6,960 bases of DNA from Pseudomonadota bacterium (GTDB lineage Bacteria; Pseudomonadota; Alphaproteobacteria; Parvibaculales; Parvibaculaceae): NCBI GenBank assembly GCA_021780275.1, contig JAJXZC010000543.1, forward strand, positions 1 to 6,960. The letters run 5' to 3'. Of this stretch, positions 1 through 5,295 are shown piece by piece. The translations under genes and the position numbers were made by a program. Position 1 is the first letter of the stretch; every line of letters starts with the position of its first letter. Below the pieces are notes generated by a model. The model ran no database searches and was not told the DNA's origin. It worked only from the letters and a program-made list of their open reading frames with translations.

Positions 1-452
1 ACGCCGCTGCCGCGCGCCAGCCGGAGCAGAAAGGTTTCGGCCTGATCGTCCTGATGATGCGCGACGAGAATATCCTCGACGCCTTCCTTGCGCGCCGCGT
101 CAGCAAGCAGCCGGTAACGCGCCGCGCGGGCCGCCGCCTGAATGCCCGCCGACGGCTTCTCGCCCTTCCAGGCGAGGATCCGATGCTCGACGCCGAGCGA
201 CTTTGCCATGCGGGAAGCAAGCCGCGCCTCTGCGGCCGATTCAGGGCGCAATCCGTGATCGACGGTGAAGGCGAAAAGCCGGACGCGGGCGCGCCGCTTC
301 GCCCAGCGCGCGGCAAGAAAAAGCAGGGCCAGAGAATCGGGGCCGCCGGACAACGCGACGCCAAGTCCGCGCGAAGGCGCGAGCGCGGCGATGCTCGCGG
401 CGAATTCCGCCGCGGTCACCGGCATTTCGGAGATGATGCGAGACGCGCTCAT
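1..452 (-). CDS. tilS: tRNA(Ile)-lysidine synthetase TilS, N-terminal 150 residues (3' end outside window)
   Basis: TilS uses ATP and lysine to convert the wobble cytidine of the minor tRNA-Ile(CAU) to lysidine, so the tRNA reads AUA; it acts in the cytoplasm. I translated this strand by hand. The PP-loop ATP-binding motif SGGPDS is at residues 35-40, VDHGLRPES at 64-72, and the family signature AHHQDDQAETFLLRLARGSG at 131-150. The frame stays open to the window edge, so the gene is cut off; complete TilS proteins are usually well over 300 residues. The start is the ATG at 452-450, 43 bases after the cpoB stop. No clear Shine-Dalgarno precedes it. An in-frame TTG further upstream would add an unconvincing extension. 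Its position after cpoB is common in Alphaproteobacteria and probably reflects read-through transcription rather than shared function. Confidence 0.95.
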   Translation of the reverse strand, partial: MSASRIISEMPVTAAEFAASIAALAPSRGLGVALSGGPDSLALLFLAARWAKRRARVRLFAFTVDHGLRPESAAEARLASRMAKSLGVEHRILAWKGEKPSAGIQAAARAARYRLLADAARKEGVEDILVAHHQDDQAETFLLRLARGSG

Positions 453-495
453 GCGCCGATCATGGCGCGGGCAGGCGCCGAAGGCCAATGCTGGA

Positions 496-1422
496 TCAGC
501 AACCGGCCTTCTGACGTTCCTGCTTCGCCCGCGCGACGATCGCGGGAGCGGCTTGCGGGAACTGCTCCTTCAACTGCCCGAAGGTGGCGCAGGCCGCATC
601 CTTCTGGCCGAGCTGGTTCAGCGTCATACCGAGCTTCAACAGACTGTCCGGCGCTTTCGAGCTCTTGGAATATGTCGTGTAGCCCTTGAGGAAACTGTCG
701 GCGGCGTCCTTGTACTGGCCCTGAACGTAATAGGTTTCGCCGAGCCAATATTGTGCATTGCCCGCCAGCGCGTCCTTGGGATGCTCGGCGAGGAACTGCT
801 TCAGCCCGTCGCGGGCCTGCGGGAACTGGCCGCGCTTCAGAAGGTCGATGGCGAAATCGTATTGAACCTGCGGCGTCCCGTTAGGGAGGACGGCGGCCGG
901 AGCGGCGGCGGACTGCTTCGCAGGAGCCGCAGCGCCGGGAGGCGTCAGCTGCCTTGGCGCACTCGCGCCTGCGGGAGCGGTATCGTCATTCATGATGGGA
1001 CCGGACGCCGGCGCTGCCGCCGCACCCTGCCCGGTGGCGGGAGCAGCAGCGCCGCCGCCCTGATGAACATCCTGGAAGCGGAGATCGACATCGGCCTTGA
1101 AGGTCTGCAGGTCCTGCGACGTCTGGTCGATGCGGTGGCTCAATTCCTCCACGCGGCCAGTGAGCGTGCGAATCTGCTCCTCGATGTCGTTGAGCCTGAC
1201 GGTTGTATCCGCCGAGGGAGCACTGCCGCCGCTGCCGCTCGACTCGCCGTCGCCGGAACTGCCGCCGCCCTGCATGTCGTTTACGGAGCGTTCCAGCCTG
1301 TCGAGGCGATTGTTGATGGCGCGCAGATCCGAATCGTCGGCTGCGGCGCTCACGGGCACCAGAACGGGCATTCCGACGAGGGCGGTCAGACCCGCCATGA
1401 CGAGGAAGTTCGCTTTTGTCAC
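496..1422 (-). CDS. cpoB: Cell division coordinator CpoB (YbgF), periplasmic coiled-coil/TPR protein
   Basis: CpoB is the last Tol-Pal accessory protein. In E. coli it binds TolA and coordinates outer-membrane constriction with septal peptidoglycan synthesis in the periplasm. I start it at GTG 1422-1420, because GAGG lies 8 bases upstream (1431-1434) and the product then begins with a signal peptide (TKANF, hydrophobic 6-24, likely cleavage after VSA or VSAAA near 26-28). An upstream in-frame start at 1581 would bury that signal behind 53 residues. Domains of the 308-residue product: first coiled coil about 32-50, Gly/Ser linker 51-67, second coiled coil about 75-119 (family trimerisation region), a long Ala/Pro/Gly linker 121-185, and TPR repeats 187-287 including YDFAIDLLKRGQFPQA, AQYWLGETYYVQGQY and LLKLGMTLNQLGQ. 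It ends in KAGC, so a cysteine is the last residue. A strong hairpin separates it from pal, so it may have its own promoter or depend on read-through. Confidence 0.93.
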   Translation of the reverse strand: MTKANFLVMAGLTALVGMPVLVPVSAAADDSDLRAINNRLDRLERSVNDMQGGGSSGDGESSGSGGSAPSADTTVRLNDIEEQIRTLTGRVEELSHRIDQTSQDLQTFKADVDLRFQDVHQGGGAAAPATGQGAAAAPASGPIMNDDTAPAGASAPRQLTPPGAAAPAKQSAAAPAAVLPNGTPQVQYDFAIDLLKRGQFPQARDGLKQFLAEHPKDALAGNAQYWLGETYYVQGQYKDAADSFLKGYTTYSKSSKAPDSLLKLGMTLNQLGQKDAACATFGQLKEQFPQAAPAIVARAKQERQKAGC

Positions 1423-1430
1423 CTGATCCG

Positions 1431-1434
1431 CCTC
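1431..1434 (-). promoter_or_regulatory. Ribosome binding site deciding the cpoB GTG start
   Basis: GAGG on the minus strand sits 8 bases before the GTG at 1422. It supports the non-ATG start that places the signal peptide at the very N-terminus. Seen directly; function inferred from spacing. Confidence 0.6.
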
Positions 1435-1530
1435 AAGAGGTTTCGGACGATAGGAGGCAAGCCCCCTTATGAAGCACCTGCCCGCGAGCCATCGTAACGA
1501 GAACTGCGACCAAAATGGGGCGCCTCTTCT

Positions 1531-1554
1531 TCCGGTTTGAACCCGATCCGGTTT
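1531..1554. repeat. 8-bp direct repeat, TCCGGTTT, period 16, in the pal-cpoB spacer
   Basis: Two identical copies of TCCGGTTT lie at 1531-1538 and 1547-1554 (AAACCGGA on the coding strand of cpoB), separated by 8 bases. They lie about 110-130 bases upstream of the cpoB start and downstream of the pal hairpin. A 16-base period is one and a half helical turns, so the copies would not face the same side. They could be an operator or chance; I found no convincing -35/-10 pair nearby. Confidence 0.4.
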
Positions 1555-1574
1555 CGCGCCGAAGGCCTGCCCCT

Positions 1575-1614
1575 GAAACACAGAAGCGCCCTCCCGCCAT
1601 CGCGGAAGAGCGCT
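1575..1614 (-). terminator. Hairpin terminator candidate downstream of pal
   Basis: On the minus strand the arm at 1614-1602 (AGCGCTCTTCCGC) pairs over 13 positions with 1597-1585 (GCGGGAGGGCGCT), counting three G-U pairs, around a four-base loop GATG. It is followed by TCTGTGTTTC, a T-rich but interrupted tract. It begins 25 bases after the pal stop codon. Stem length, tight loop and position argue for a factor-independent terminator or an mRNA 3'-end stabiliser. The broken T tract suggests leaky termination, which would allow read-through into cpoB. Confidence 0.65.
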
Positions 1615-1639
1615 CCCGATAATTCGGTGTCGTCAGCGA

Positions 1640-2140
1640 TTAGCTGCCGGCGCCTTCGGCGACGACCGTCACAGCGCGACGGTTCTGGGCCCAGCAATCC
1701 TCGTTCGATTCGAGGCACACCGGACGCTCTTTGCCGTAGGAGATCGTCTTCAGACGCGAACCATCAACGCCGTTGGCGACGAGGAAGTCCTTCGCGGCGG
1801 TGGCGCGACGGCCGCCGAGCGCGAGGTTGTATTCGCGCGTGCCGCGCTCGTCAGCGTGACCTTCGATCGAGAAGGTGAGGTTCGGGTACTTCTGCGCCCA
1901 GGCAGCCTGACGCTGCAGCGTGGCCTTGCCTTCGTCCTTCAGCGTCGACTTGTCGAGGTCGAAGAAGACGCGGTCGCCAACATTGGCGACGAGGTCAGCC
2001 TGCGTGCCGGGCTGCACGGTCGACGTGCTGGAACCAGCGCCACCGGCGCCGGCGGTCGTGTCGGTCGAGCTGCAAGCGGCGACCATCAAAAAGGCTGCGG
2101 CCACGGTGGCGAACCGGAGGCCTGCATACGGGGACTTCAT
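1640..2140 (-). CDS. pal: Peptidoglycan-associated lipoprotein Pal
   Basis: Pal is the outer-membrane lipoprotein that grips peptidoglycan through an OmpA-like domain and is released from it by TolB during Tol-driven constriction. The 166-residue product has a lipoprotein signal with lipobox VAAC (lipidated Cys23; residue +2 is Ser, so not the Asp retention signal). A Ser/Thr/Gly-rich tether covers 24-45 and the OmpA-like domain about 52-160. Visible landmarks are VFFDLDKSTL (58-67), the conserved EGHADERGTREYNLALGGRR (93-112), which supplies the Asp and Arg that bind diaminopimelate, and AQNRRAVTV (151-159). Cys142 and Cys149 flank the loop before AQNRR and could form a periplasmic disulfide. 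The start has AAGGAG 9 bases upstream (2150-2155). A candidate promoter lies in the long upstream spacer and a hairpin follows the stop, so pal may form its own transcript. Confidence 0.97.
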   Translation of the reverse strand: MKSPYAGLRFATVAAAFLMVAACSSTDTTAGAGGAGSSTSTVQPGTQADLVANVGDRVFFDLDKSTLKDEGKATLQRQAAWAQKYPNLTFSIEGHADERGTREYNLALGGRRATAAKDFLVANGVDGSRLKTISYGKERPVCLESNEDCWAQNRRAVTVVAEGAGS

Positions 2141-2218
2141 TCGGGTGCTCTCCTTTTAATCTCTGCGGCCAAAGGTGCCTCAGCGTTCCCTTATTTACTG
2201 TTGCATGCCAAACATCCT

Positions 2219-2243
2219 GGCAAAAAAGGATTCCTCCTTTGCC
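2219..2243 (-). promoter_or_regulatory. Short hairpin with T tract in the putative pal leader
   Basis: On the minus strand AAAGGA (2240-2235), loop GGAA and TCCTTT (2230-2225) form a 6-bp stem that runs into TTTTTT. GGC/GCC can extend it across a 3-base bulge. Only two stem pairs are G-C in the uninterrupted part, so it is weak. It could attenuate transcription toward pal or simply be a purine-rich stretch. Confidence 0.25.
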
Positions 2244-2340
2244 GGGAAGTCGAGGCTCTACAAAGTGGCCCGAAGCTCGTCCGAACCATGACACGCCGCC
2301 CAGAAATTGGCCGACGCTGGGGTTGCCGTACCGCAACAAA

Positions 2341-2369
2341 ATATTAGCTGCGCCCCCAAACCGAGGCAA
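2341..2369 (-). promoter_or_regulatory. Candidate sigma70-type promoter for pal
   Basis: On the minus strand TTGCCT (2369-2364; four of six matches to TTGACA) is followed after exactly 17 bases by TAATAT (2346-2341; four of six matches to TATAAT). A start near 2334 would give an untranslated leader of about 195 bases before pal. It lies just after the inverted repeat that could end the tolB transcript, which is where a pal promoter would be expected. Matches are moderate, so this is a candidate only. Confidence 0.35.
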
Positions 2370-2431
2370 GGCCCTTGGGAGGTCTGCGTCTTTTCGGCAT
2401 GGCGCGCGTGATATTTTTGCATCGTTTTGAC

Positions 2432-2462
2432 CCGGGCATGGCCTCGATCAGACCATGCCCGG
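2432..2462 (-). repeat. Perfect 10-bp inverted repeat after tolB (possible terminator or 3'-end stem)
   Basis: CCGGGCATGG (2432-2441) and CCATGCCCGG (2453-2462) are exact reverse complements with an 11-base loop, starting 11 bases downstream of the tolB stop. The sequence after the stem in the direction of transcription is GTCAAAACGATG, with no T tract. It is therefore not a classical intrinsic terminator. A Rho-assisted end, RNA processing site or mRNA-stabilising stem remain possible. Confidence 0.5.
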
Positions 2463-2473
2463 CCAATCTCTCG

Positions 2474-3835
2474 TTACTGGATGCGGGGCGACCAGGCAGG
2501 GTCGGAAGCGAAGGTCGGCGTCGGCACCGGCCGTTCGTTGCGGCCCGTCAGGTCGACCGACCAGAGCGAGGGGCCGCCCTGCGCGCCGCGCGTTTCCCGG
2601 AAGAACATGAGAACACGGCCATTCGGCGCCCAGGTCGGACCTTCATTATGGTAGCCCTCGGTCAGAATGCGGTCGCCCGAGCCGTCCGCCTTCATGACGC
2701 CGATGACGAACTGGCCGCTGATCATCTTGGTGAAGGCGATGAGGTCGCCACGCGGCGACCAGACTGGCGTCGCATAGCGGCCCTGACCGAAGCTGATTCG
2801 ATGCTGATTCGAGCCGTCGGCATTCATCACATAGATCTGCTGCGCGCCGCCGCGATCCGATTCGAAGGCGATCTGGCTGCCGTCGGGCGAATAGCTCGGC
2901 GCCGTGTCGATCGCCGAGGTGCTCGTCAGGCGCGTCACCTGGCGGCTGCGGAGGTCCATCGTATAGATGTTGGCGTTGCCGCCGCGCTGAAGGCTCATCA
3001 CGACCTTCTGGCCATCGGGAGAGAAGCGCGGCGCGAAGGTCATGCCCTTGAAATCGCCGACGACTTCCTGCTGGCCCGTCTCGATGTCGAGCAGGTAAAC
3101 GCGCGGATTATTGTTGTGATAGGAGAGATAGGTGATCTCCTGCGAATTCGGGCTGAAGCGCGGCGTCAGCACGAGTTCGGCGCCGTTGGTCAGCGTGTGC
3201 GGGTTGTAGCCGTCCTGATCCATGATCGCGAGGCGCTTGACGCGGCGGTTCTTCGGACCGCTTTCCGAGACGTAGACGATGCGCGTGTCGAAATAGCCCT
3301 GCTCGCCGGTGAGGCGCTCATAGATCTTGTCGGCGATCAGATGCGCGACGCGGCGCCAGTTGTCCGGCGTCGTGAAAAACTGCAGCCCCGTGAGCTGCTG
3401 CTCGCCATAAACGTCCCAGAGGCGGAACTCGACGCGAAGGCGGCCGTCCGACTCCATCTTCACCTGGCCAGTGACGAGGGCCTGCGAATTGATGACGCGC
3501 CAGTCGCCGAAGCGCGGCGGCACGTTGATGTCGGTGAGCTTCTCGATGAAGGACGCCTTGGAGAGCGGACGGAAGAGGCCCGAACGCTCAAGGTCGTTGG
3601 TGACGACGCCGGCAATGTCCGCGCCCGCCGAGGCTTCCTGCCCCGCCGCGCCGAGGAAATCGGTAATGGCGATCGGCATGGGCTCGGTATTGCCCTGCGT
3701 GATGTCGATCTGCAGCGCCGCCTGCGCGGGGACCGCGAAGAAGCCCGCCGCGATCAGAACGAGCGCGAGAGGAAGCCGCATCAACGAGCGCCTCAGGCCG
3801 GATGCCGCGCGGCCGAGCTCACGAAAATCAAACAT
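2474..3835 (-). CDS. tolB: Tol-Pal system beta-propeller protein TolB
   Basis: TolB is the soluble periplasmic partner that binds Pal with its propeller and TolA with its N-terminal segment, coupling the TolQRA motor to Pal mobility. I start it at the ATG at 3835 because AGGAGAGA (3841-3848) lies just upstream; an ATG at 3880 in the same frame lacks this support. The product is 453 residues, close to the family's usual 430-450. Residues 1-39 are a signal peptide with a long basic N-region, a hydrophobic stretch 20-35 and cleavage after AQA. The mature N-terminus ([10 protein letters not shown]) is the segment that forms the TolA-binding strand in E. coli. Residues 45-180 form the alpha/beta domain. 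A six-bladed propeller follows, seen as recurrent motifs [10 protein letters not shown] (225), [10 protein letters not shown] (269), [10 protein letters not shown] (314), [10 protein letters not shown] (357), [10 protein letters not shown] (400) and PAWSPRIQ (446 to the end). A consensus -10 element upstream suggests an internal operon promoter. Confidence 0.97.
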   Translation of the reverse strand: MFDFRELGRAASGLRRSLMRLPLALVLIAAGFFAVPAQAALQIDITQGNTEPMPIAITDFLGAAGQEASAGADIAGVVTNDLERSGLFRPLSKASFIEKLTDINVPPRFGDWRVINSQALVTGQVKMESDGRLRVEFRLWDVYGEQQLTGLQFFTTPDNWRRVAHLIADKIYERLTGEQGYFDTRIVYVSESGPKNRRVKRLAIMDQDGYNPHTLTNGAELVLTPRFSPNSQEITYLSYHNNNPRVYLLDIETGQQEVVGDFKGMTFAPRFSPDGQKVVMSLQRGGNANIYTMDLRSRQVTRLTSTSAIDTAPSYSPDGSQIAFESDRGGAQQIYVMNADGSNQHRISFGQGRYATPVWSPRGDLIAFTKMISGQFVIGVMKADGSGDRILTEGYHNEGPTWAPNGRVLMFFRETRGAQGGPSLWSVDLTGRNERPVPTPTFASDPAWSPRIQ

Positions 3836-3840
3836 CGCCG

Positions 3841-3848
3841 TCTCTCCT
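3841..3848 (-). promoter_or_regulatory. Ribosome binding site deciding the tolB start
   Basis: AGGAGAGA on the minus strand ends 5 bases before the ATG at 3835 (8 bases counted from AGGAG). It selects this start over the in-frame ATG at 3880, and gives a product that opens with the signal peptide. Confidence 0.75.
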
Positions 3849-3896
3849 ATAAAAAGGCCAATCGCCCAGCACTTTCCCATTTACATTCCACTCGCG

Positions 3897-3902
3897 ATTA
3901 TA
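3897..3902 (-). promoter_or_regulatory. Candidate -10 element (TATAAT) of an internal tolB promoter
   Basis: A perfect TATAAT reads on the minus strand at 3902-3897, in the 84-base spacer between the TolA-domain lipoprotein gene and tolB, inside a locally A/T-rich stretch. Transcription would begin near 3890, about 55 bases before tolB. I see no good -35 at 16-18 bases; the best is TTAGTC at 15. E. coli is known to have a promoter immediately upstream of tolB, which makes the position plausible. Confidence 0.35.
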
Positions 3903-3919
3903 CTCGAAACGCCGACAGA

Positions 3920-4351
3920 CTAACGACTTCCCAAAACAAAACTTACCTCGATGTGCCGCCAGGCATTGTACTCATCCGTCGGCAGATGATTATAAGGTGC
4001 GCAGTCCAAAATGGCTTGCACCGCCCCCGCCGCGAACGCCTTGGCGGCATCTCCGTCACCCAATTTCGCTATGGTCGGCGTCCCCATGATCGCCCCATCC
4101 GTCCGGAGATCGAAAGCGATCGTAGCATTGAGCTTCGAGACATCAGGCCTTTTTGCGAAGTCGGATGGATTCCAACACTGCAAAATCTGCTGACGAAGGC
4201 CGTTGATCGTGTCGGTCGACGCAGGACGATCCGCCCCACTCTGAGCACAAGCGCTAACGAGCGATACCGCCATCGTGAACGGCAACCACCTCGAAAGACG
4301 TCCCACCTTCATTCCGCATGATGGGCGATCAACGCCGCCATAGCCGAACAT
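3920..4351 (-). CDS. Predicted lipoprotein consisting of a stand-alone TolA C-terminal domain (TolA domain III paralogue)
   Basis: I know no established name for this gene. From the ATG at 4351, which has AGGGGA 6 bases upstream (4358-4363), it encodes 143 residues. A signal runs to lipobox VSAC with lipidated Cys35 (+2 is Ala, so no Asp retention signal). After a 13-residue tether, residues 49-140 align without gaps to residues 189-280 of the TolA encoded next door; I count 43 of 92 identical. Shared landmarks are QCWN, PD..KL, the DG turn, VQAIL.CAPY, LP...YN.WR and both cysteines (59 and 117). It lacks the TolA transmembrane anchor with its Ser-His face and the long linker, so it should not be driven by TolQR. 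An ATG at 4312 would give a more typical signal but has no ribosome site. G+C is about 58% over 3961-4320, lower than sampled tolB. Likely role: binding TolB, Pal or TolA in the periplasm. This is inference. Confidence 0.85.
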   Translation of the reverse strand: MFGYGGVDRPSCGMKVGRLSRWLPFTMAVSLVSACAQSGADRPASTDTINGLRQQILQCWNPSDFAKRPDVSKLNATIAFDLRTDGAIMGTPTIAKLGDGDAAKAFAAGAVQAILDCAPYNHLPTDEYNAWRHIEVSFVLGSR

Positions 4352-4357
4352 CACACA

Positions 4358-4363
4358 TCCCCT
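4358..4363 (-). promoter_or_regulatory. Ribosome binding site of the TolA-domain lipoprotein gene
   Basis: AGGGGA on the minus strand lies 6 bases before the ATG at 4351. It favours that start over the GTG at 4369, which it overlaps downstream, and over the ATG at 4312, which has no comparable site. The choice changes only the length of the signal N-region, not the mature lipoprotein. Confidence 0.55.
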
Positions 4364-4432
4364 AAACACCGATCCAAATCGGCCTCTAACGTACGCTCAC
4401 CGCGAGGCAGCCCCCCACCCCGCCATCCCGCG

Positions 4433-5287
4433 TCACAACGCGTCGGGCAGTGAGAACTTCATGTCCATGTCACGCCACGTATTGTATTTCTCCGCCGGCA
4501 GAAAATCATAAGGCGCGCATTTCAGGATCGCCTGCACGGTCCGTTCCGCGAATAGCCTCGATATACTGCCGCCGCCTGACTCTTCTATGACAGGCCGCCC
4601 GGCCAGCGAACCATCGAGGTTGAGCGAGAAGGTGACGCGCGCATAGAGCTTGTTCGCGTCCGGCGTACCGGCGAGATCGCTCACGTTCCAGCACTGCGAC
4701 ACCTTCTGGCGGATGACGTCGATCTCGCTTCCCGTCATGGGCAGATCGGGATTGTCGGTCTCCGCCGCGTCGGCCTTTTCCTTCGTGTCCTTCGCTTCGT
4801 CGGGCTGCGTCGCCGAATCGGGAATCTTGTTCAGAAGCGACGCGATGTTCTTGGGGTCAAACTTCTTCTTCGTCGGCTTCTTTTCGTCTTTCTTCTCGAC
4901 GACAGGCTTTTTCGTCTCCGGCTTCGGAGGCTCTTTCTTTTCTTCTTTTTTCTTCGGCGCGTTCTTGTCCGGAATGGGTTCGGCCTTCTGGTCGGGCTGC
5001 TCCGGCGCGGGCTTGGGCTCGGCCTTTTCAGGTTCGGGCTGCGGCACGGGCTTGGGCTTGTCGGGCTCCGGCTTCACCGCAGGCTTTTCGACAGGCTTGG
5101 GCTGCTCGACCTTCTTCTTCGCCTGACGCTTCAGGTTGGTCACGTCGGAGACGGTCAGCAACTCGACCGGCAGCACGCGCATCGGCACCGGCGGCAGCTC
5201 CTTCGGCGAAGGAAGCACCACCACAGTCGCTATCAATGCCAGGGCATGAAGCCCGGCGGAAATGAGAAGCGGCCTGTTGCGCGTCAT
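4433..5287 (-). CDS. tolA: Tol-Pal system protein TolA
   Basis: TolA transmits force from the TolQR motor across the periplasm to TolB and Pal. The 284-residue product starts 8 bases after the tolR stop with no clear ribosome site, so translational coupling to tolR is likely. Domain I is a single membrane helix, about residues 7-25, carrying the Ser10-x3-His14 face typical of TolA/TonB anchors. The linker (about 52-183) is rich in Lys, Pro and Glu with repeated PKP, PEP and KKE, more like TonB's extended Pro linker than the Ala-rich helix of E. coli TolA; this is usual in Alphaproteobacteria. Domain III (184-284) has QCWN (198-201), the paired Cys199 and Cys257, and CAPYDFLP...YNTWRDM near the end. 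A near-copy of domain III is encoded by the next gene downstream. Confidence 0.96.
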   Translation of the reverse strand: MTRNRPLLISAGLHALALIATVVVLPSPKELPPVPMRVLPVELLTVSDVTNLKRQAKKKVEQPKPVEKPAVKPEPDKPKPVPQPEPEKAEPKPAPEQPDQKAEPIPDKNAPKKKEEKKEPPKPETKKPVVEKKDEKKPTKKKFDPKNIASLLNKIPDSATQPDEAKDTKEKADAAETDNPDLPMTGSEIDVIRQKVSQCWNVSDLAGTPDANKLYARVTFSLNLDGSLAGRPVIEESGGGSISRLFAERTVQAILKCAPYDFLPAEKYNTWRDMDMKFSLPDAL

Positions 5288-5295
5288 CGGACTGG

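Larger units (their letters stand above)
2141..2473 (-). other. 333-base tolB-pal intergenic region
   Basis: This spacer is unusually long for a locus otherwise packed with small gaps. Reading along transcription it holds a perfect inverted repeat 11 bases after the tolB stop (2432-2462), a sigma70-like promoter candidate (2341-2369), a short hairpin followed by six T's (2219-2243) and the pal ribosome binding site (2150-2155). Reading frames that cross it continue into pal or tolB in the wrong frame and have no recognisable product, so I see no additional gene here. Confidence 0.6.

Noticed and set aside
265..1497. A 410-codon plus-strand frame antisense to cpoB and tilS
   Set aside because: It lies across two well-supported minus-strand genes, with low-complexity Arg/Ala/Gly translation and no motif.
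1423..1581. Upstream extension of cpoB to an ATG at 1581
   Set aside because: It would place 53 Arg-rich residues before an obvious signal peptide, while GTG 1422 has a ribosome site.
2375..4321. A 648-codon open frame on the plus strand, antisense to tolB and the lipoprotein gene
   Set aside because: Its translation is Arg/Ala/Asp/His-rich with no recognisable domain, and it mirrors the codon bias of tolB on the other strand. Long antisense frames are expected in G+C-rich genes.
4312..4369. Alternative starts of the lipoprotein gene: GTG 4369 and ATG 4312
   Set aside because: GTG 4369 overlaps the best ribosome site, and ATG 4312 has none. ATG 4312 gives a tidier signal peptide, so it is not excluded, but the mature protein is the same.
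4650..5126. A plus-strand frame of 158 residues rich in Phe, Ser and Gly, membrane-protein-like at first sight
   Set aside because: It is the complement of the Lys/Pro/Glu linker of tolA; Lys and Glu codons read backwards give Phe and Ser/Leu. No gene.
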